Source of the DNA: Variovorax sp. OV700
GTDB taxonomy: Bacteria > Pseudomonadota > Gammaproteobacteria > Burkholderiales > Burkholderiaceae_C
Assembly (NCBI RefSeq): GCF_900099805.1
Contig: NZ_FNDR01000008.1
Location: forward strand, 186,001 to 250,000
Direction of reading: 5' to 3'
DNA: 64,000 nucleotides
The stretch's first letter is position 1; every line of letters starts with the position of its first letter. This document shows positions 28,104 through 38,031 of the stretch, in pieces. The notes under the pieces were generated by a model. That model was not told the origin of the DNA. It saw only the letters and a list, made by a program, of their open reading frames with translations, and ran no database searches. The position numbers were made by a program, and so were the translations under genes.

Positions 28104-29411
28104 TCACGCGTGCGCTGGATGGGCGAGGGTGGCTGCAGCCTCGGCGTCCAGCGTCTTGGCATTGACCGCCGCGTCGCTTTCGGAAAGCAGCTCGCCCTCC
28201 CACTTGGCAACCACGGCCGTGGCGATGGAGTTGCCCACCGCATTGGTGGCCGAGCGGCCCATGTCCAGGAAGGTGTCGACGCCCAGGATCAGCAGCAGGC
28301 CGGCTTCGGGAATGTCGAAGTGGTTGAGCGTGGCGGCAATCACCACCAGCGAAGCGCGCGGCACGCCGGCCATGCCCTTGGAGGTGAGCATCAGGATCAG
28401 CAGCATCGTGATCTGCGTGCTGAGCGGCATGTGGATGTTGTAGGCCTGCGCGATGAACAGCACGGCAAAGGTGCAGTACATCATCGAGCCGTCGAGGTTG
28501 AACGAATAGCCCATCGGCATCACGAAGCTCGAGATCTTGCGCTTCACGCCAAAACGGTCGAGCGCTTGCAGGATCTTCGGGTATGCCGCTTCGGAGCTGG
28601 CGGTGGCAAACGAAAGCAGGAAGGCTTCCTTGATGAGCACCAGCAGCTTGAACACTCGCGGCCCCAAAAACGAAAAGCCAGCGAAGATCAGCACGCCCCA
28701 CAGCACGAAGAGGCCCAGGTAGAAGTCGCCCATGAACACGGCGAACTTGAGCAGGATGCCCAGGCCGTTGACAGCGACGGTGGCGGCCATGGCGGCCATC
28801 ACCGCAAGCGGCGCCAGTTTCATCACGTAGCCGGTGATCTTGAGCATGGCGTGCGAGAGCTCGTCGATGGCGGCCACCAGCGTCTTGGCCTTGTCACCGA
28901 GCGAGGCGAGTGCCACGCCAAAGAACATCGAGAACACCACGATCTGGAGAATCTCGTTGTTGGCCATTGCCTCCGCAAAAGACTTGGGCACCATGTGGCT
29001 CACGAAGTCCTTGAGCGTGAACTTCGCGGTGGCAAGGTTGGCCGAAGAGCCAATGTCCGGCAGTGGAAGCCCCAGGTTCTCGCCGGGCTTCAGGACATTG
29101 GCCATCACCAGGCCGATGACCAGCGAAATGAGCGAAGCGGTAAAGAACCAGCCGAGCGACTTGCCGAACACGCGGCCCACCGACTTGGCATCACCCATGT
29201 GCGCGATGCCCACCACCAGGGTGGAGAACACCAGGGGACCGATCAGCATCTTGATGAGGCGCAGGAACACGTCCGAAATGATCGACACGTAGCCCGCGAT
29301 CTGCGCGGCGGCCTTCTTGTCGGGAAAGCTCGTGAAGATCATGTAGCCGACAAGAATGCCGAGCACCATGGCAATCAGGATCCAGGCCGCGGCGGGCAGT
29401 TTCTTTCTCAT
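28104..29411 (-). CDS. Dicarboxylate/glutamate:cation symporter (DctA/GltP family)
   Basis: A 435-residue inner-membrane carrier of the DAACS family. It has about eight helices, two re-entrant regions and the family marks: the Ser-rich hairpin SFATASSEAAYPKIL (about 258-272), PMGYSFNLDGSMMY (about 287-300) and MAGVPRASLVVIAATL. These carriers bring in C4-dicarboxylates, glutamate or aspartate with protons or sodium. Sequence alone does not settle the choice. The start ATG at 29411 has AGGGAC eight bases upstream; an in-frame upstream Met at 29456 is less likely. It forms a two-gene unit with the solute-binding protein on the - strand, opposite to the his genes on both sides. Confidence 0.88.
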   Translation of the reverse strand: MRKKLPAAAWILIAMVLGILVGYMIFTSFPDKKAAAQIAGYVSIISDVFLRLIKMLIGPLVFSTLVVGIAHMGDAKSVGRVFGKSLGWFFTASLISLVIGLVMANVLKPGENLGLPLPDIGSSANLATAKFTLKDFVSHMVPKSFAEAMANNEILQIVVFSMFFGVALASLGDKAKTLVAAIDELSHAMLKITGYVMKLAPLAVMAAMAATVAVNGLGILLKFAVFMGDFYLGLFVLWGVLIFAGFSFLGPRVFKLLVLIKEAFLLSFATASSEAAYPKILQALDRFGVKRKISSFVMPMGYSFNLDGSMMYCTFAVLFIAQAYNIHMPLSTQITMLLILMLTSKGMAGVPRASLVVIAATLNHFDIPEAGLLLILGVDTFLDMGRSATNAVGNSIATAVVAKWEGELLSESDAAVNAKTLDAEAAATLAHPAHA

Positions 29412-29601
29412 GTTTTGTCCCTTTGACGTATGTGTGGTTCCGGGGCGCGGACGCATCGGCCGGCAGCCTCTTCTCGTGCGGCAGGCGAAGGGTATCCAAG
29501 AAGGTCCCTTGCGCGCAACCGGTGCGGGCGCATCGGCGATGAAGCCTTAAGTGCCCAATGCCAATTCCGTGCCACGGGATTTCGCTGCCTACAATTCTCC
29601 A

Positions 29602-30438
29602 ATGGATATCAGTTCGATCGACTTTCGCGGCCAGCCCGCGCTTCGTGCCGCCGGGGCCGACGGAAGTGCTTTCGTCGTCTCGCTGCAGGGGGCGCAGCTG
29701 CTTTCCTGGACCACGTCCGACAGCGCGGAGCGCCTCTATCTGAGCCCTCGCGCGGTGTTCGACGGGCAGGCTGCAATCCGCGGCGGCGTGCCCATTTGCT
29801 GCCCCCAGTTCAACCAGCGCGGCATGCTGCCCAAGCATGGATTCATGCGCAATCTGCCTTGGGAAAACCGGGGTCTGGACGCCACTTCGGGCGAATTGGT
29901 CCTGCGGCTGCGCGACAACCCGGCCACCCGCAAGCTCTGGCCGCACTCTTTCGAGGCGCGCTTGCACATCGGCATGGGCCCCGGCCGACTGCGCACCACG
30001 CTGACGCTGCTCAATGTGGATCATGCGCCGTTCAGCTTTGCGGCGGCATTGCACACCTACCTGCGCGTCGACGATATCGCCGAAGTGCGGCTGGAAGGCC
30101 TCCAGGGTGCCAACCGTTGGGATTCGCTGCGCGACGACCGGCATGTGGAGACGGCGCCCGCACTGCGCTTCGATGCCGAGTTCGACAGCGTCTATACCGC
30201 TCCCGCCAAGCCGATGCGGCTGGTGCAGCCGAGCGGCACGCTCGAGATCACGCAGAGTGCGAGCTGCAGCGAAACCGTGGTGTGGAACCCCGGCGCGGTG
30301 CTCGGTGCGAAACTCGCAGACATGCCCGAAGATGGGTATCGGCACATGCTGTGCGTCGAGGCCGCGCGCATCGACGAGCAGGTGCTGCTCCTGCCGGGTG
30401 CCCAATGGCAGGGCTGGCAGCAGCTGCGCGTTCTCTGA
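29602..30438 (+). CDS. yeaD: D-hexose-6-phosphate mutarotase (YeaD-like aldose 1-epimerase)
   Basis: A 278-residue galactose-mutarotase-fold protein. It interconverts alpha and beta anomers of hexose 6-phosphates in the cytoplasm. Landmarks are GAQLLSWTT, RGGVPICCPQFNQRG and LPKHGFMRNLPWE in the first half with the substrate-binding His and Arg, AALHTYLRV for the catalytic His, and VVWNPGA for the phosphate contact and Glu region after it. TACAAT at 29590-29595 is a -10-like box six bases before the ATG and no Shine-Dalgarno is present, so a leaderless transcript is possible. hisF starts directly after it. Confidence 0.88.
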   Translation: MDISSIDFRGQPALRAAGADGSAFVVSLQGAQLLSWTTSDSAERLYLSPRAVFDGQAAIRGGVPICCPQFNQRGMLPKHGFMRNLPWENRGLDATSGELVLRLRDNPATRKLWPHSFEARLHIGMGPGRLRTTLTLLNVDHAPFSFAAALHTYLRVDDIAEVRLEGLQGANRWDSLRDDRHVETAPALRFDAEFDSVYTAPAKPMRLVQPSGTLEITQSASCSETVVWNPGAVLGAKLADMPEDGYRHMLCVEAARIDEQVLLLPGAQWQGWQQLRVL

Positions 30439-30462
30439 ATGAACTTTTCCTTACCACCGACC

Positions 30463-31248
30463 ATGCTCGCAAAACGCATCATTCCCTGTCTTGACGTCAC
30501 CGGCGGCCGCGTCGTCAAGGGCGTCAATTTTCTCGAGCTGCGCGATGCCGGCGATCCGGTCGAAATTGCGGCCCGTTACAACGCGCAGGGCGCCGACGAG
30601 CTCACCTTTCTCGACATCACGGCCACCAGCGACGGGCGCGACCTCATCCTGCCGATCATCGAGGCGGTGGCGTCGCAGGTCTTCATTCCGTTGACGGTGG
30701 GCGGCGGCGTTCGCACCGTGGCCGACGTGCGCCGGCTGCTCAATGCCGGCGCCGACAAGACCAGTTTCAACTCCGCGGCCATCGCTGATCCGCAGGTGAT
30801 CAACGACGCATCGCAGAAATACGGTTCGCAATGCATCGTGGTGGCGATCGATGCCAAGCGCCGCAGCCCCGAGGAAGCCGCCACGCGCGGCGCGGGCTGG
30901 GATGTGTACAGCCATGGCGGCCGCAAGAACACCGGCCTGGACGCCGTCGAATGGGCGACCGAGATGGTGCGCCGCGGTGCCGGCGAAATCCTGCTCACGA
31001 GCATGGACCGCGACGGCACCAAGAGCGGCTTCGATCTGGCGCTCACCCGCGCGGTGAGCGATGCGGTCAACGTGCCGGTGATCGCCTCGGGCGGCGTCGG
31101 CAGCCTGGACGATCTGGCCGACGGCATCCAGACGGGTGGCGCCGACGCGGTGCTGGCTGCCAGCATCTTCCACTACGGCGAACACACGGTTGGCGAGGCG
31201 AAAGCCCGCATGGCCGCGCGGGGAATCCCGGTGCGAATCGACTCCTGA
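30463..31248 (+). CDS. hisF: Imidazole glycerol phosphate synthase cyclase subunit HisF
   Basis: A 261-residue (beta-alpha)8-barrel enzyme that closes the imidazole ring using ammonia from HisH. It begins MLAKRIIPCLDVTGGRVVKG, with the first catalytic Asp, and shows PLTVGGGVRTVADVRRLL, LLTSMDRDGTKSGFD with the second catalytic Asp, and IASGGVGSLDDLADG. The ATG at 30463 gives the canonical N-terminus; an in-frame ATG at 30439, directly after the mutarotase stop, would add eight residues. No clear Shine-Dalgarno precedes either. Confidence 0.96.
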   Translation: MLAKRIIPCLDVTGGRVVKGVNFLELRDAGDPVEIAARYNAQGADELTFLDITATSDGRDLILPIIEAVASQVFIPLTVGGGVRTVADVRRLLNAGADKTSFNSAAIADPQVINDASQKYGSQCIVVAIDAKRRSPEEAATRGAGWDVYSHGGRKNTGLDAVEWATEMVRRGAGEILLTSMDRDGTKSGFDLALTRAVSDAVNVPVIASGGVGSLDDLADGIQTGGADAVLAASIFHYGEHTVGEAKARMAARGIPVRIDS

Positions 31249-31279
31249 GGGGTCTTTGCCTATCCCCGACAATATCGCG

Positions 31280-31669
31280 ATGAATTGGCTCGATGAAGTG
31301 AAGTGGGACGCGAACGGCCTGGTGCCCGTGATCGCGCAGGAGCAGGGCAGCAACGACGTCCTGATGTTTGCCTGGATGAACCGCGAGGCGCTCGAAAAGA
31401 CTGCCGAGCTGGGCCGCGCCGTGTATTTCAGCCGCTCGCGCAACAAGCTCTGGTTCAAGGGCGAGGAATCGGGCCACGTGCAGACGGTGCACGAGATCCG
31501 CCTGGACTGCGACAACGACGTGGTGCTGCTCAAGGTCACCCAACTTGGCCACGAGCCCGGCATTGCCTGCCACACCGGCCGCCACAGCTGCTTTTTCAGC
31601 AAGTACGACAACGGCCAATGGACCGCGGTCGAGCCGGTCTTGAAAGACCCGGAGTCGATCTACAAATGA
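31280..31669 (+). CDS. hisI: Phosphoribosyl-AMP cyclohydrolase HisI
   Basis: A 129-residue zinc-dependent enzyme that opens the adenine ring of phosphoribosyl-AMP. Family motifs include VLMFAWMNREAL, YFSRSRNKLWFKGEESGH, IRLDCDNDVVLLKV with metal-binding Asp and Cys, and CHTGRHSCFF with the zinc Cys and His residues. It is the monofunctional form; the pyrophosphohydrolase is the next gene, which overlaps it by four bases. Confidence 0.96.
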   Translation: MNWLDEVKWDANGLVPVIAQEQGSNDVLMFAWMNREALEKTAELGRAVYFSRSRNKLWFKGEESGHVQTVHEIRLDCDNDVVLLKVTQLGHEPGIACHTGRHSCFFSKYDNGQWTAVEPVLKDPESIYK

Positions 31670-32046
31670 CGGCCTCAGTGAACACCTCGGACGCCCTTGC
31701 ACGCCTTGCCGCGGTCATCGAAAGCCGCCTGCCCGCGCGCGGCGGCGATGCTGAAAAGAGCTACGTGGCGCGCCTGCTCCATAAAGGCCCCGACGCCTTC
31801 CTCAAGAAGATCGGCGAGGAAGCCACCGAGGTCGTGATGGCCGCCAAGGACGCCGACCACGGCGGCGACCGCTCGAAAATAGTGAACGAAGTGGCCGATC
31901 TGTGGTTCCACACCATGGTGGCGCTGGCCCACTACGGCTTCTCGCCGGCAGAGGTGATCGCGGAGCTGGAGCGTCGCGAAGGCACCAGCGGAATCGAGGA
32001 AAAAGCCCTGCGCAAGGCGCAGGCCCGCGAAGCATCCAACGATTGA
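31666..32046 (+). CDS. hisE: Phosphoribosyl-ATP pyrophosphatase HisE
   Basis: A 126-residue MazG-fold pyrophosphohydrolase that turns phosphoribosyl-ATP to phosphoribosyl-AMP. It contains SYVARLLHKGPDAFLKKIGEEATEVVMAAK, where the Glu-Glu-x-x-Glu cluster binds Mg2+, and VNEVADLWFHTMVALAHYG with the Asp of the second half of the site. It overlaps hisI (ATGA) and is followed 11 bases later by a small membrane-protein gene. Confidence 0.95.
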   Translation: MTASVNTSDALARLAAVIESRLPARGGDAEKSYVARLLHKGPDAFLKKIGEEATEVVMAAKDADHGGDRSKIVNEVADLWFHTMVALAHYGFSPAEVIAELERREGTSGIEEKALRKAQAREASND

Positions 32047-32057
32047 AAGGACATTCA

Positions 32058-32447
32058 ATGGCCAACGACATCGTGAACGTGGAACCCGACGACTCCCTCA
32101 AGACCTGGGGCTGGGTCAGCTATATCCTGCACCTGATCGTGGCCATTGGCGCCGTGCTGCCAGGGGCGCAGGCCTCGGTGGTCCTTTTGCTGGTGGCGCT
32201 GGTGATCGACTTCGTCAAGCGCGACGATGCCGCCGGGACCTGGCAGGCCACGCACTTCAGCTGGCGCATCCGGTCGGTGCTGTGGGCCGGCCTGCTGTAC
32301 CTGGTCACTTCGTGGCTCTGGCTGCTGTTTCTCGTGCCGGGCTGGATTGCCTGGAGCCTGATTTCGCTGTGGTTTCTCTACCGGATCGTGAAGGGCATGA
32401 TCCGCATGAAAGACAACCGCCCCATGGAACCCAAAGATGTCATCTGA
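32058..32447 (+). CDS. Small membrane protein, DUF4870-like
   Basis: A 129-residue protein with three to four hydrophobic helices (GWVSYILHLIVAIGAVLP, ASVVLLLVALVIDFV, VLWAGLLYLVTSWLWLLFLV and WIAWSLISLWFLYRIVKG). The arrangement, a short acidic N-terminus, then helix pairs with a FVKRDDAAGTW loop and an amphipathic end, resembles DUF4870/Tic20-like proteins. Function unknown. AAAGGACATTCA holds the ribosome-binding site. Its last 11 bases overlap the start of hinT in another frame. Confidence 0.75.
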   Translation: MANDIVNVEPDDSLKTWGWVSYILHLIVAIGAVLPGAQASVVLLLVALVIDFVKRDDAAGTWQATHFSWRIRSVLWAGLLYLVTSWLWLLFLVPGWIAWSLISLWFLYRIVKGMIRMKDNRPMEPKDVI

Positions 32448-32796
32448 TCCGAACTGCGTCTTCTGCAAAATCATCGAAGGCAAGATCCCCTCGCGCAAGG
32501 TCTACGAAGACGACGAACTGTTCGGTTTTCACGACATCGCGCCCTGGGCGCCGGTGCATTTCATGCTGGTGCCCAAGCGGCACATCGCCTCCATGGCGCA
32601 GCTCACCCCCGAAGACGCCGCGCTGATGGGCAAGATCATGACGCTGGCGCCCAAGCTCGCGCTGGAGCTGGGCTGCAGGCCCTATCCGGAGGGCGGATAC
32701 CGTGTGTTGGTCAACACTGGCGCCGAGGGCGGACAGGAAGTTCACCATCTCCATGTCCATGTCATGGGCGGTCCCCGGCCCTGGCTTCGTGGCTGA
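32437..32796 (+). CDS. hinT: HIT family purine nucleoside phosphoramidase HinT
   Basis: A 119-residue HIT protein that hydrolyses nucleoside phosphoramidates and acyl-adenylates. It has CVFCKIIEGKIPSRKVYEDD at the N-terminus and the His triad HHLHVHVMGG near residues 105-114. The ATG at 32437 overlaps the upstream gene by 11 bases. It sits between the his genes and tatABC, an order known in many betaproteobacteria. Confidence 0.95.
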   Translation: MSSDPNCVFCKIIEGKIPSRKVYEDDELFGFHDIAPWAPVHFMLVPKRHIASMAQLTPEDAALMGKIMTLAPKLALELGCRPYPEGGYRVLVNTGAEGGQEVHHLHVHVMGGPRPWLRG

Positions 32797-32828
32797 ACAT
32801 TAGGCCAAACTGTCACATTCCGCCCGAC

Positions 32829-32834
32829 TAAAAT
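32829..32834 (+). promoter_or_regulatory. -10-like TAAAAT upstream of tatA
   Basis: TAAAAT lies 24 bases before the tatA ATG in the 62-base gap after hinT. No good -35 is seen at 16-18 bases. It would give a leader of about 18 bases carrying the ribosome-binding site AGGAG. A local start for tatABC is plausible in addition to read-through from hinT. Confidence 0.3.
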
Positions 32835-32858
32835 CGGACACATTCTTAGGAGTCTTCC

Positions 32859-33110
32859 ATGGGTTCATTTTCAATCTGGCACTGGCTGATCGTGCTGCTC
32901 GTCGTGGTCATGATCTTCGGCACCAAGAAGCTGCGGAACATGGGTTCCGACCTTGGTGGCGCCGTGAAGGGCTTCAAGGACGGCATGAAGGACGGAAGCA
33001 CCACCGATGCGCCTGCCGCTTCGTCGGCCCCTGCTGCCCAAGTCACCGGCCAGCCGGCTGCCAACAGCGACAAGTCGGCGATCGACGTCGAAGCGCGTCA
33101 GAAGTCCTGA
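32859..33110 (+). CDS. tatA: Sec-independent translocase protein TatA
   Basis: An 83-residue subunit that forms the variable pore of the twin-arginine translocase. It has one N-terminal membrane helix, SIWHWLIVLLVVVMIFG, the hinge GTKKL and an amphipathic helix GSDLGGAVKGFKDGMKD, then a Ser/Ala-rich tail. AGGAG is six bases upstream of the ATG. tatB and tatC follow, so the full translocase is encoded here. Confidence 0.95.
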   Translation: MGSFSIWHWLIVLLVVVMIFGTKKLRNMGSDLGGAVKGFKDGMKDGSTTDAPAASSAPAAQVTGQPAANSDKSAIDVEARQKS

Positions 33111-33123
33111 GCGCGGGTCATAA

Positions 33124-33582
33124 GTGCTCGACCTTGGCATTGAGAAGCTGGCGCTGATCGGCGTCGTGGCGTTGATCGTGATCGGGCCGGAAAAGCTGCC
33201 GCGCGTGGCGCGCACGGTCGGCACCCTGCTGGGCAAGGCGCAGCGTTACGTGAACGACGTCAAGGCCGAAGTCAATCGCTCGATGGAGCTGGACGAACTG
33301 CGCAAGATGAAAAGCACCGTGGAGGATGCGGCGCGCGACGTCGAGCACAGCATCCAGAGCGGCGCGAGCGATCTCGAGAAGCAGTTTTCCGGCTCGGGCG
33401 AAACGCTTTCGGCCCTGGCCGAACCCGAGCCCTCGGTGCCGGAGTACCGGCATCCCCGCAAGAACTGGCGCCTGAAGCAGGGCGCCACACCGCAGTGGTA
33501 CAAGGCGCGCAACGGCGTGCGCACCAAGGCGTTGTCGGGTGCCGCGCGGGTTGCGCGTTTCCGCCCCCACAAGATCAACTAG
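33124..33582 (+). CDS. tatB: Sec-independent translocase protein TatB
   Basis: A 152-residue subunit that takes part in substrate recognition with TatC. The N-terminal helix LDLGIEKLALIGVVALIVIGPEKLPRVARTVG contains the TatB-typical Glu and GPEKLP turn. A long charged amphipathic region (about residues 30-100) follows, then a basic C-terminus. The start is GTG at 33124 since the helix begins there; the upstream sequence has only a weak ribosome-binding site. Confidence 0.93.
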   Translation: MLDLGIEKLALIGVVALIVIGPEKLPRVARTVGTLLGKAQRYVNDVKAEVNRSMELDELRKMKSTVEDAARDVEHSIQSGASDLEKQFSGSGETLSALAEPEPSVPEYRHPRKNWRLKQGATPQWYKARNGVRTKALSGAARVARFRPHKIN

Positions 33583-33660
33583 CGGCTTTCACTCCCTCGC
33601 GTTCCTCGTGCGCCGCACGCCGGCCGAAGCCACGCTTTCCCCTGCTCTTTTTCCCTCCCA

Positions 33661-34470
33661 ATGGCCGATTCCGACAACAAGAACAAAGACGCAGAAGACG
33701 AGTTGGCGGGCACCGAACAACCGTTCGTGCAGCATCTGGTCGAACTCCGCGACCGGTTGCTCTATTGCGTCTATGGCCTGGTGATCGCGGGCGTGCTGCT
33801 GGCCATCTGGCCCGGCCCGGGCGGGCTGATCGATCTGATCGCCATGCCCATCCGCGCGCACATGCCGGCGGACGCCAAGCTCATCGCCATCGGCGTGTTC
33901 TCGCCGTTCTTCGTGCCGCTCAAGGTGCTCATGATGACCGCGGTGCTGCTGGCGCTGCCATGGCTCATGTACCAGGCCTGGATGTTCATTGCGCCGGGGC
34001 TCTACAGCCATGAAAAGCGCTTTGCGCTGCCGCTGATCTTCTTCGGCAGCCTGTTGGCCTATGCCGGCATCGCCTTCGTGCAGTTCTTCGTGCTGGACAA
34101 GATGTTCAGCTTCATCCAGAAGTTCACGCCCGCCGCGGTGGCGGCCACGCCCGACATTTCCTCGTACGTCGAGGCCATTCTCTCGCTCTACATCGCGTTC
34201 GGGGTCGCCTTCCAGGTGCCGATCGTCGTGATGCTGTTGGTGCGCTTCGAAATGGTGACCATCGAGAAGCTGAAGTCCTTCCGCGGGTACTTCATCGTGG
34301 TGGCCTTCGTGGTGGCCGCGGTGCTCACGCCGCCCGACGTGGTGTCGCAGCTCGCGCTGGCGATTCCGATGTGCCTGCTCTACGAGGTCGGGATCATCGG
34401 TGCTCGCTACTTCGCCAGCAGCAAGAAAACGGAAGAGGAAGAAAGCGCCGATTCCTCGGCGTCTTCCTGA
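33661..34470 (+). CDS. tatC: Sec-independent translocase protein TatC
   Basis: A 269-residue polytopic inner-membrane protein and the main receptor for twin-arginine signal peptides. Six helices are visible. The N-terminal FVQHLVELRDRLLY is the signal-peptide binding segment with the conserved Glu, and YFIVVAFVVAAVLTPPDVVSQLALAIPMCLLYEVGI covers the last two helices. A 79-base gap follows tatB. The C-terminus is short and acidic. Its stop lies four bases from the stop of the converging protease gene. Confidence 0.96.
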   Translation: MADSDNKNKDAEDELAGTEQPFVQHLVELRDRLLYCVYGLVIAGVLLAIWPGPGGLIDLIAMPIRAHMPADAKLIAIGVFSPFFVPLKVLMMTAVLLALPWLMYQAWMFIAPGLYSHEKRFALPLIFFGSLLAYAGIAFVQFFVLDKMFSFIQKFTPAAVAATPDISSYVEAILSLYIAFGVAFQVPIVVMLLVRFEMVTIEKLKSFRGYFIVVAFVVAAVLTPPDVVSQLALAIPMCLLYEVGIIGARYFASSKKTEEEESADSSASS

Positions 34471-34474
34471 TCGA

Positions 34475-35635
<1,161 letters not shown>

Positions 35636-35917
35636 GAAACTAGATTGAACGAAGAGGACACGCCGCCCACGCGGCGCCACGGCCCATTGTCCCTCAACCG
35701 CAAATTGCCATAAACCGCGCGACGCGGTCGAGATTGGCAAAGGTCGCCAGCGCCAATAAGGGATAACCCTTAGCATCGCTTTGCAAGCCCACACGGCTCC
35801 GAACTCCGGCCTTCCGCATCGCCTACCCGGCTCACGCGGCCAGGTGTTTCGCCGGCACGCCGCCTTCCGCATCGATCCTTCTGCGGCCGGCGTGCGGCAA
35901 CGACCTTCCTGCCAGCC
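35636..35917. other. Gene-free gap upstream of the MHS transporter (282 bases)
   Basis: No convincing gene. TAAGGG-ATAA-CCCTTA at 35757-35772 is a perfect 6-bp stem with a 4-base loop in an AT-rich patch. The 11 bases GATAACCCTTA (35762-35772) recur at 40560-40570 upstream of the exopolysaccharide operon. Promoters of the protease (- strand) and of the transporter (+ strand) should lie here but I cannot point to clear boxes. Confidence 0.45.
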
Positions 35918-37261
35918 ATGACTTCTCACGCAATTTCCCCGGACGGTGCCCAGCCGATGCCGGCCCGCGCGCTCGATGCGCGCGACTACAAGACATTGGG
36001 CCTCTCCGCGCTCGGCGGAACGCTGGAGTTCTACGACTTCGTCATCTACGTGTTCTTTGCCACGGTGCTGGGCGCACTGTTCTTTCCCGCCGACATGCCC
36101 GACTGGCTTCGGCAGCTCCAGACTTTCGGCATTTTTGCCGCCGGCTACCTGGCCCGGCCGGTGGGCGGCATCGTCATTGCGCATTTCGGCGACCTGCTCG
36201 GGCGCAAGCGCATGTTCACGCTGTCGATCTTCCTGATGGCGGCGCCCACGCTGGTCATCGGCCTCTTGCCGACCTACGCCAGCATCGGCATTGCGGCGCC
36301 GCTTTTGCTGCTGGCCATGCGCGTGTTGCAGGGCGCGGCCATCGGCGGCGAAATGCCCGGCGCGTGGGTGTTCGTCGGCGAGCACGTGCCCGCGCCGCGC
36401 TACGGTTTCGGCATCGGCGCGCTGACCTCGGGCATCACCGGCGGCATCCTGCTGGGATCGCTCGTGGCCGTGGCCATCAACCGCCACTATTCGCCGGCGG
36501 AGGTGAGCGGTTTTGCCTGGCGCATTCCCTTCGTGCTGGGCGGCGTGTTCGGCCTCGTCTCGGTGTACCTGCGCCGCTTCCTGCACGAGACGCCGGTTTT
36601 CAGGGAACTGGCGGGCCGCAAGGCGGTGGCGCGCGAGCTGCCGCTGCGCACCGTGCTGCGCGAGCACCGCGCGGCCAGCGTCTACGTGGCGCTGCTGACC
36701 TGGGTGCTGTCGGCCGCCATCGTGGTGGTGGTGCTGTACACGCCCACCTACCTGCAGAAGGTGCACCACATTCCGGCGGCCCTGGCGCTGGAAGCCAATG
36801 CGCTCGCCACGCTGACCCTGACCATCGGCTGCGTGCTGGTCGGCTGGGCCAGCGACCGCATCGGCACGCGCGCGGTGATGCTCATCGGCTGGGGCGGGCT
36901 GTTCGCGACGGCCTACCTCTTCTACACAGGGCTGCCCGGCACGCCGGCCACGCTGTTCTGGCACTACGGCCTGGTGGGGCTCTTCGTGGGCACCATTGCC
37001 ACGGTGCCGATCGCCGGCGTGCGCGCGTTCCCGGCGCCGGTGCGCTTCACCGGGCTCTCGTTTGCCTACAACATGTCGTATGCCGTGTTCGGCGGCCTCA
37101 CGCCCGTCATCCTCACGCTCTGGCTGCAGCATGACACGATGGCGCCGGCGCATTACGTCGCCGTGCTGGCGGGGCTGGGATTCCTGTTGGCCCTGTGGCC
37201 ACTCGCGGCACGCGGCCATGCCATGCGCAACGCAGATGGGAGCGCGACAATGTCGCGATGA
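35918..37261 (+). CDS. MFS transporter, metabolite:H+ symporter (MHS) type
   Basis: A 447-residue inner-membrane protein with twelve predicted helices. It opens with LGLSALGGTLEFYDFVIYVFFA and has GDLLGRKRMFTLS at the loop between helices 2 and 3, features of the metabolite:H+ symporter branch that includes citrate, shikimate, proline/betaine and ketoglutarate permeases. VLQGAAIGGEMPGAWVF and LHETPVFREL are further marks of this branch. The substrate cannot be chosen from sequence. The stop overlaps the Nif3-like gene start by four bases (ATGA at 37258). Confidence 0.88.
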   Translation: MTSHAISPDGAQPMPARALDARDYKTLGLSALGGTLEFYDFVIYVFFATVLGALFFPADMPDWLRQLQTFGIFAAGYLARPVGGIVIAHFGDLLGRKRMFTLSIFLMAAPTLVIGLLPTYASIGIAAPLLLLAMRVLQGAAIGGEMPGAWVFVGEHVPAPRYGFGIGALTSGITGGILLGSLVAVAINRHYSPAEVSGFAWRIPFVLGGVFGLVSVYLRRFLHETPVFRELAGRKAVARELPLRTVLREHRAASVYVALLTWVLSAAIVVVVLYTPTYLQKVHHIPAALALEANALATLTLTIGCVLVGWASDRIGTRAVMLIGWGGLFATAYLFYTGLPGTPATLFWHYGLVGLFVGTIATVPIAGVRAFPAPVRFTGLSFAYNMSYAVFGGLTPVILTLWLQHDTMAPAHYVAVLAGLGFLLALWPLAARGHAMRNADGSATMSR

Positions 37262-38031
37262 GCACCACCCGCCATGAATTGCTGCATGCCTTCGACCTGC
37301 TTCTTGCGCCCTCGCGCTTCAAGGACTACGGACCGAACGGCCTGCAGGTCGAGGGCCGCACCGTGGTGCGGAAGATCGTTTCCGGCGTCACCGCGAGCCG
37401 CGCGCTGATCGAGGCCGCCATTCATGCGGAGGCCGATGCAATCTTTGTCCACCATGGCCTGTTCTGGCGCGGCCAGGACGGCTGCGTCACTGGCTGGATG
37501 AAGCAGCGCCTGGGCTTGCTGCTGGGCGACGACGTTAACCTGTTCGCTTATCACCTGCCGCTCGATGCGCACCCCGAACTCGGCAACAACGCGCAGCTCG
37601 GGCTGCAACTCGGGTTGCTCGCGCATGCCGGGTCGACCGGGCGCTTCGGCGACCAGGAGCTCGGTTTTCTTGGCGCGCGCGACAACGGAGAAAGCTTTGC
37701 CAGTGCCAGGGAACTGGCCGCACACGCGGAAAAGATTCTTAAGCGGCCCGTCACCCTCGTGGACACGGCGCATCGCCCCATCAAGAACATCGCGTGGTGC
37801 ACGGGCGGCGCCCAAGGCTACTTCGAGGCTGCCATCGCCGCTGGTGCCGATGCCTTCATCACCGGGGAGATCTCCGAGCCGCAGGCCCACTATGCCCGCG
37901 AGATGGGCGTCGCTTTCCTCGCGTGCGGGCACCATGCCACCGAGCGCTACGGCGCCCAGGCGGTGGCCGGGCACGTGGCGGCGCAGCTCGGGCTGAAGCA
38001 CGAGTTCATCGACATCGACAATCCCGCATGA
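37258..38031 (+). CDS. Nif3-like dinuclear metal-center protein (GTP cyclohydrolase I type 2 family)
   Basis: A 257-residue protein of the NIF3/YbgI family, hexameric rings with a dinuclear metal site. Metal-binding residues are visible in FVHHGLFW, YHLPLDAHPELGNNAQL and, near the end, FLACGHHATERYG; FITGEISEPQAHYAREM is another conserved block. The true reaction of the family is unsettled. Start ATG 37258 overlaps the MFS stop; the stop overlaps pdxA. Confidence 0.9.
   Translation: MSTTRHELLHAFDLLLAPSRFKDYGPNGLQVEGRTVVRKIVSGVTASRALIEAAIHAEADAIFVHHGLFWRGQDGCVTGWMKQRLGLLLGDDVNLFAYHLPLDAHPELGNNAQLGLQLGLLAHAGSTGRFGDQELGFLGARDNGESFASARELAAHAEKILKRPVTLVDTAHRPIKNIAWCTGGAQGYFEAAIAAGADAFITGEISEPQAHYAREMGVAFLACGHHATERYGAQAVAGHVAAQLGLKHEFIDIDNPA

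Noticed and set aside
35636..37219. Upstream extension of the DegS-like protease to 914 residues on the - strand
   Set aside because: The extra 528 residues are antisense to the MHS transporter and are low-complexity Arg/Gln/His-rich. The protease has a proper membrane anchor starting at Met 35635.
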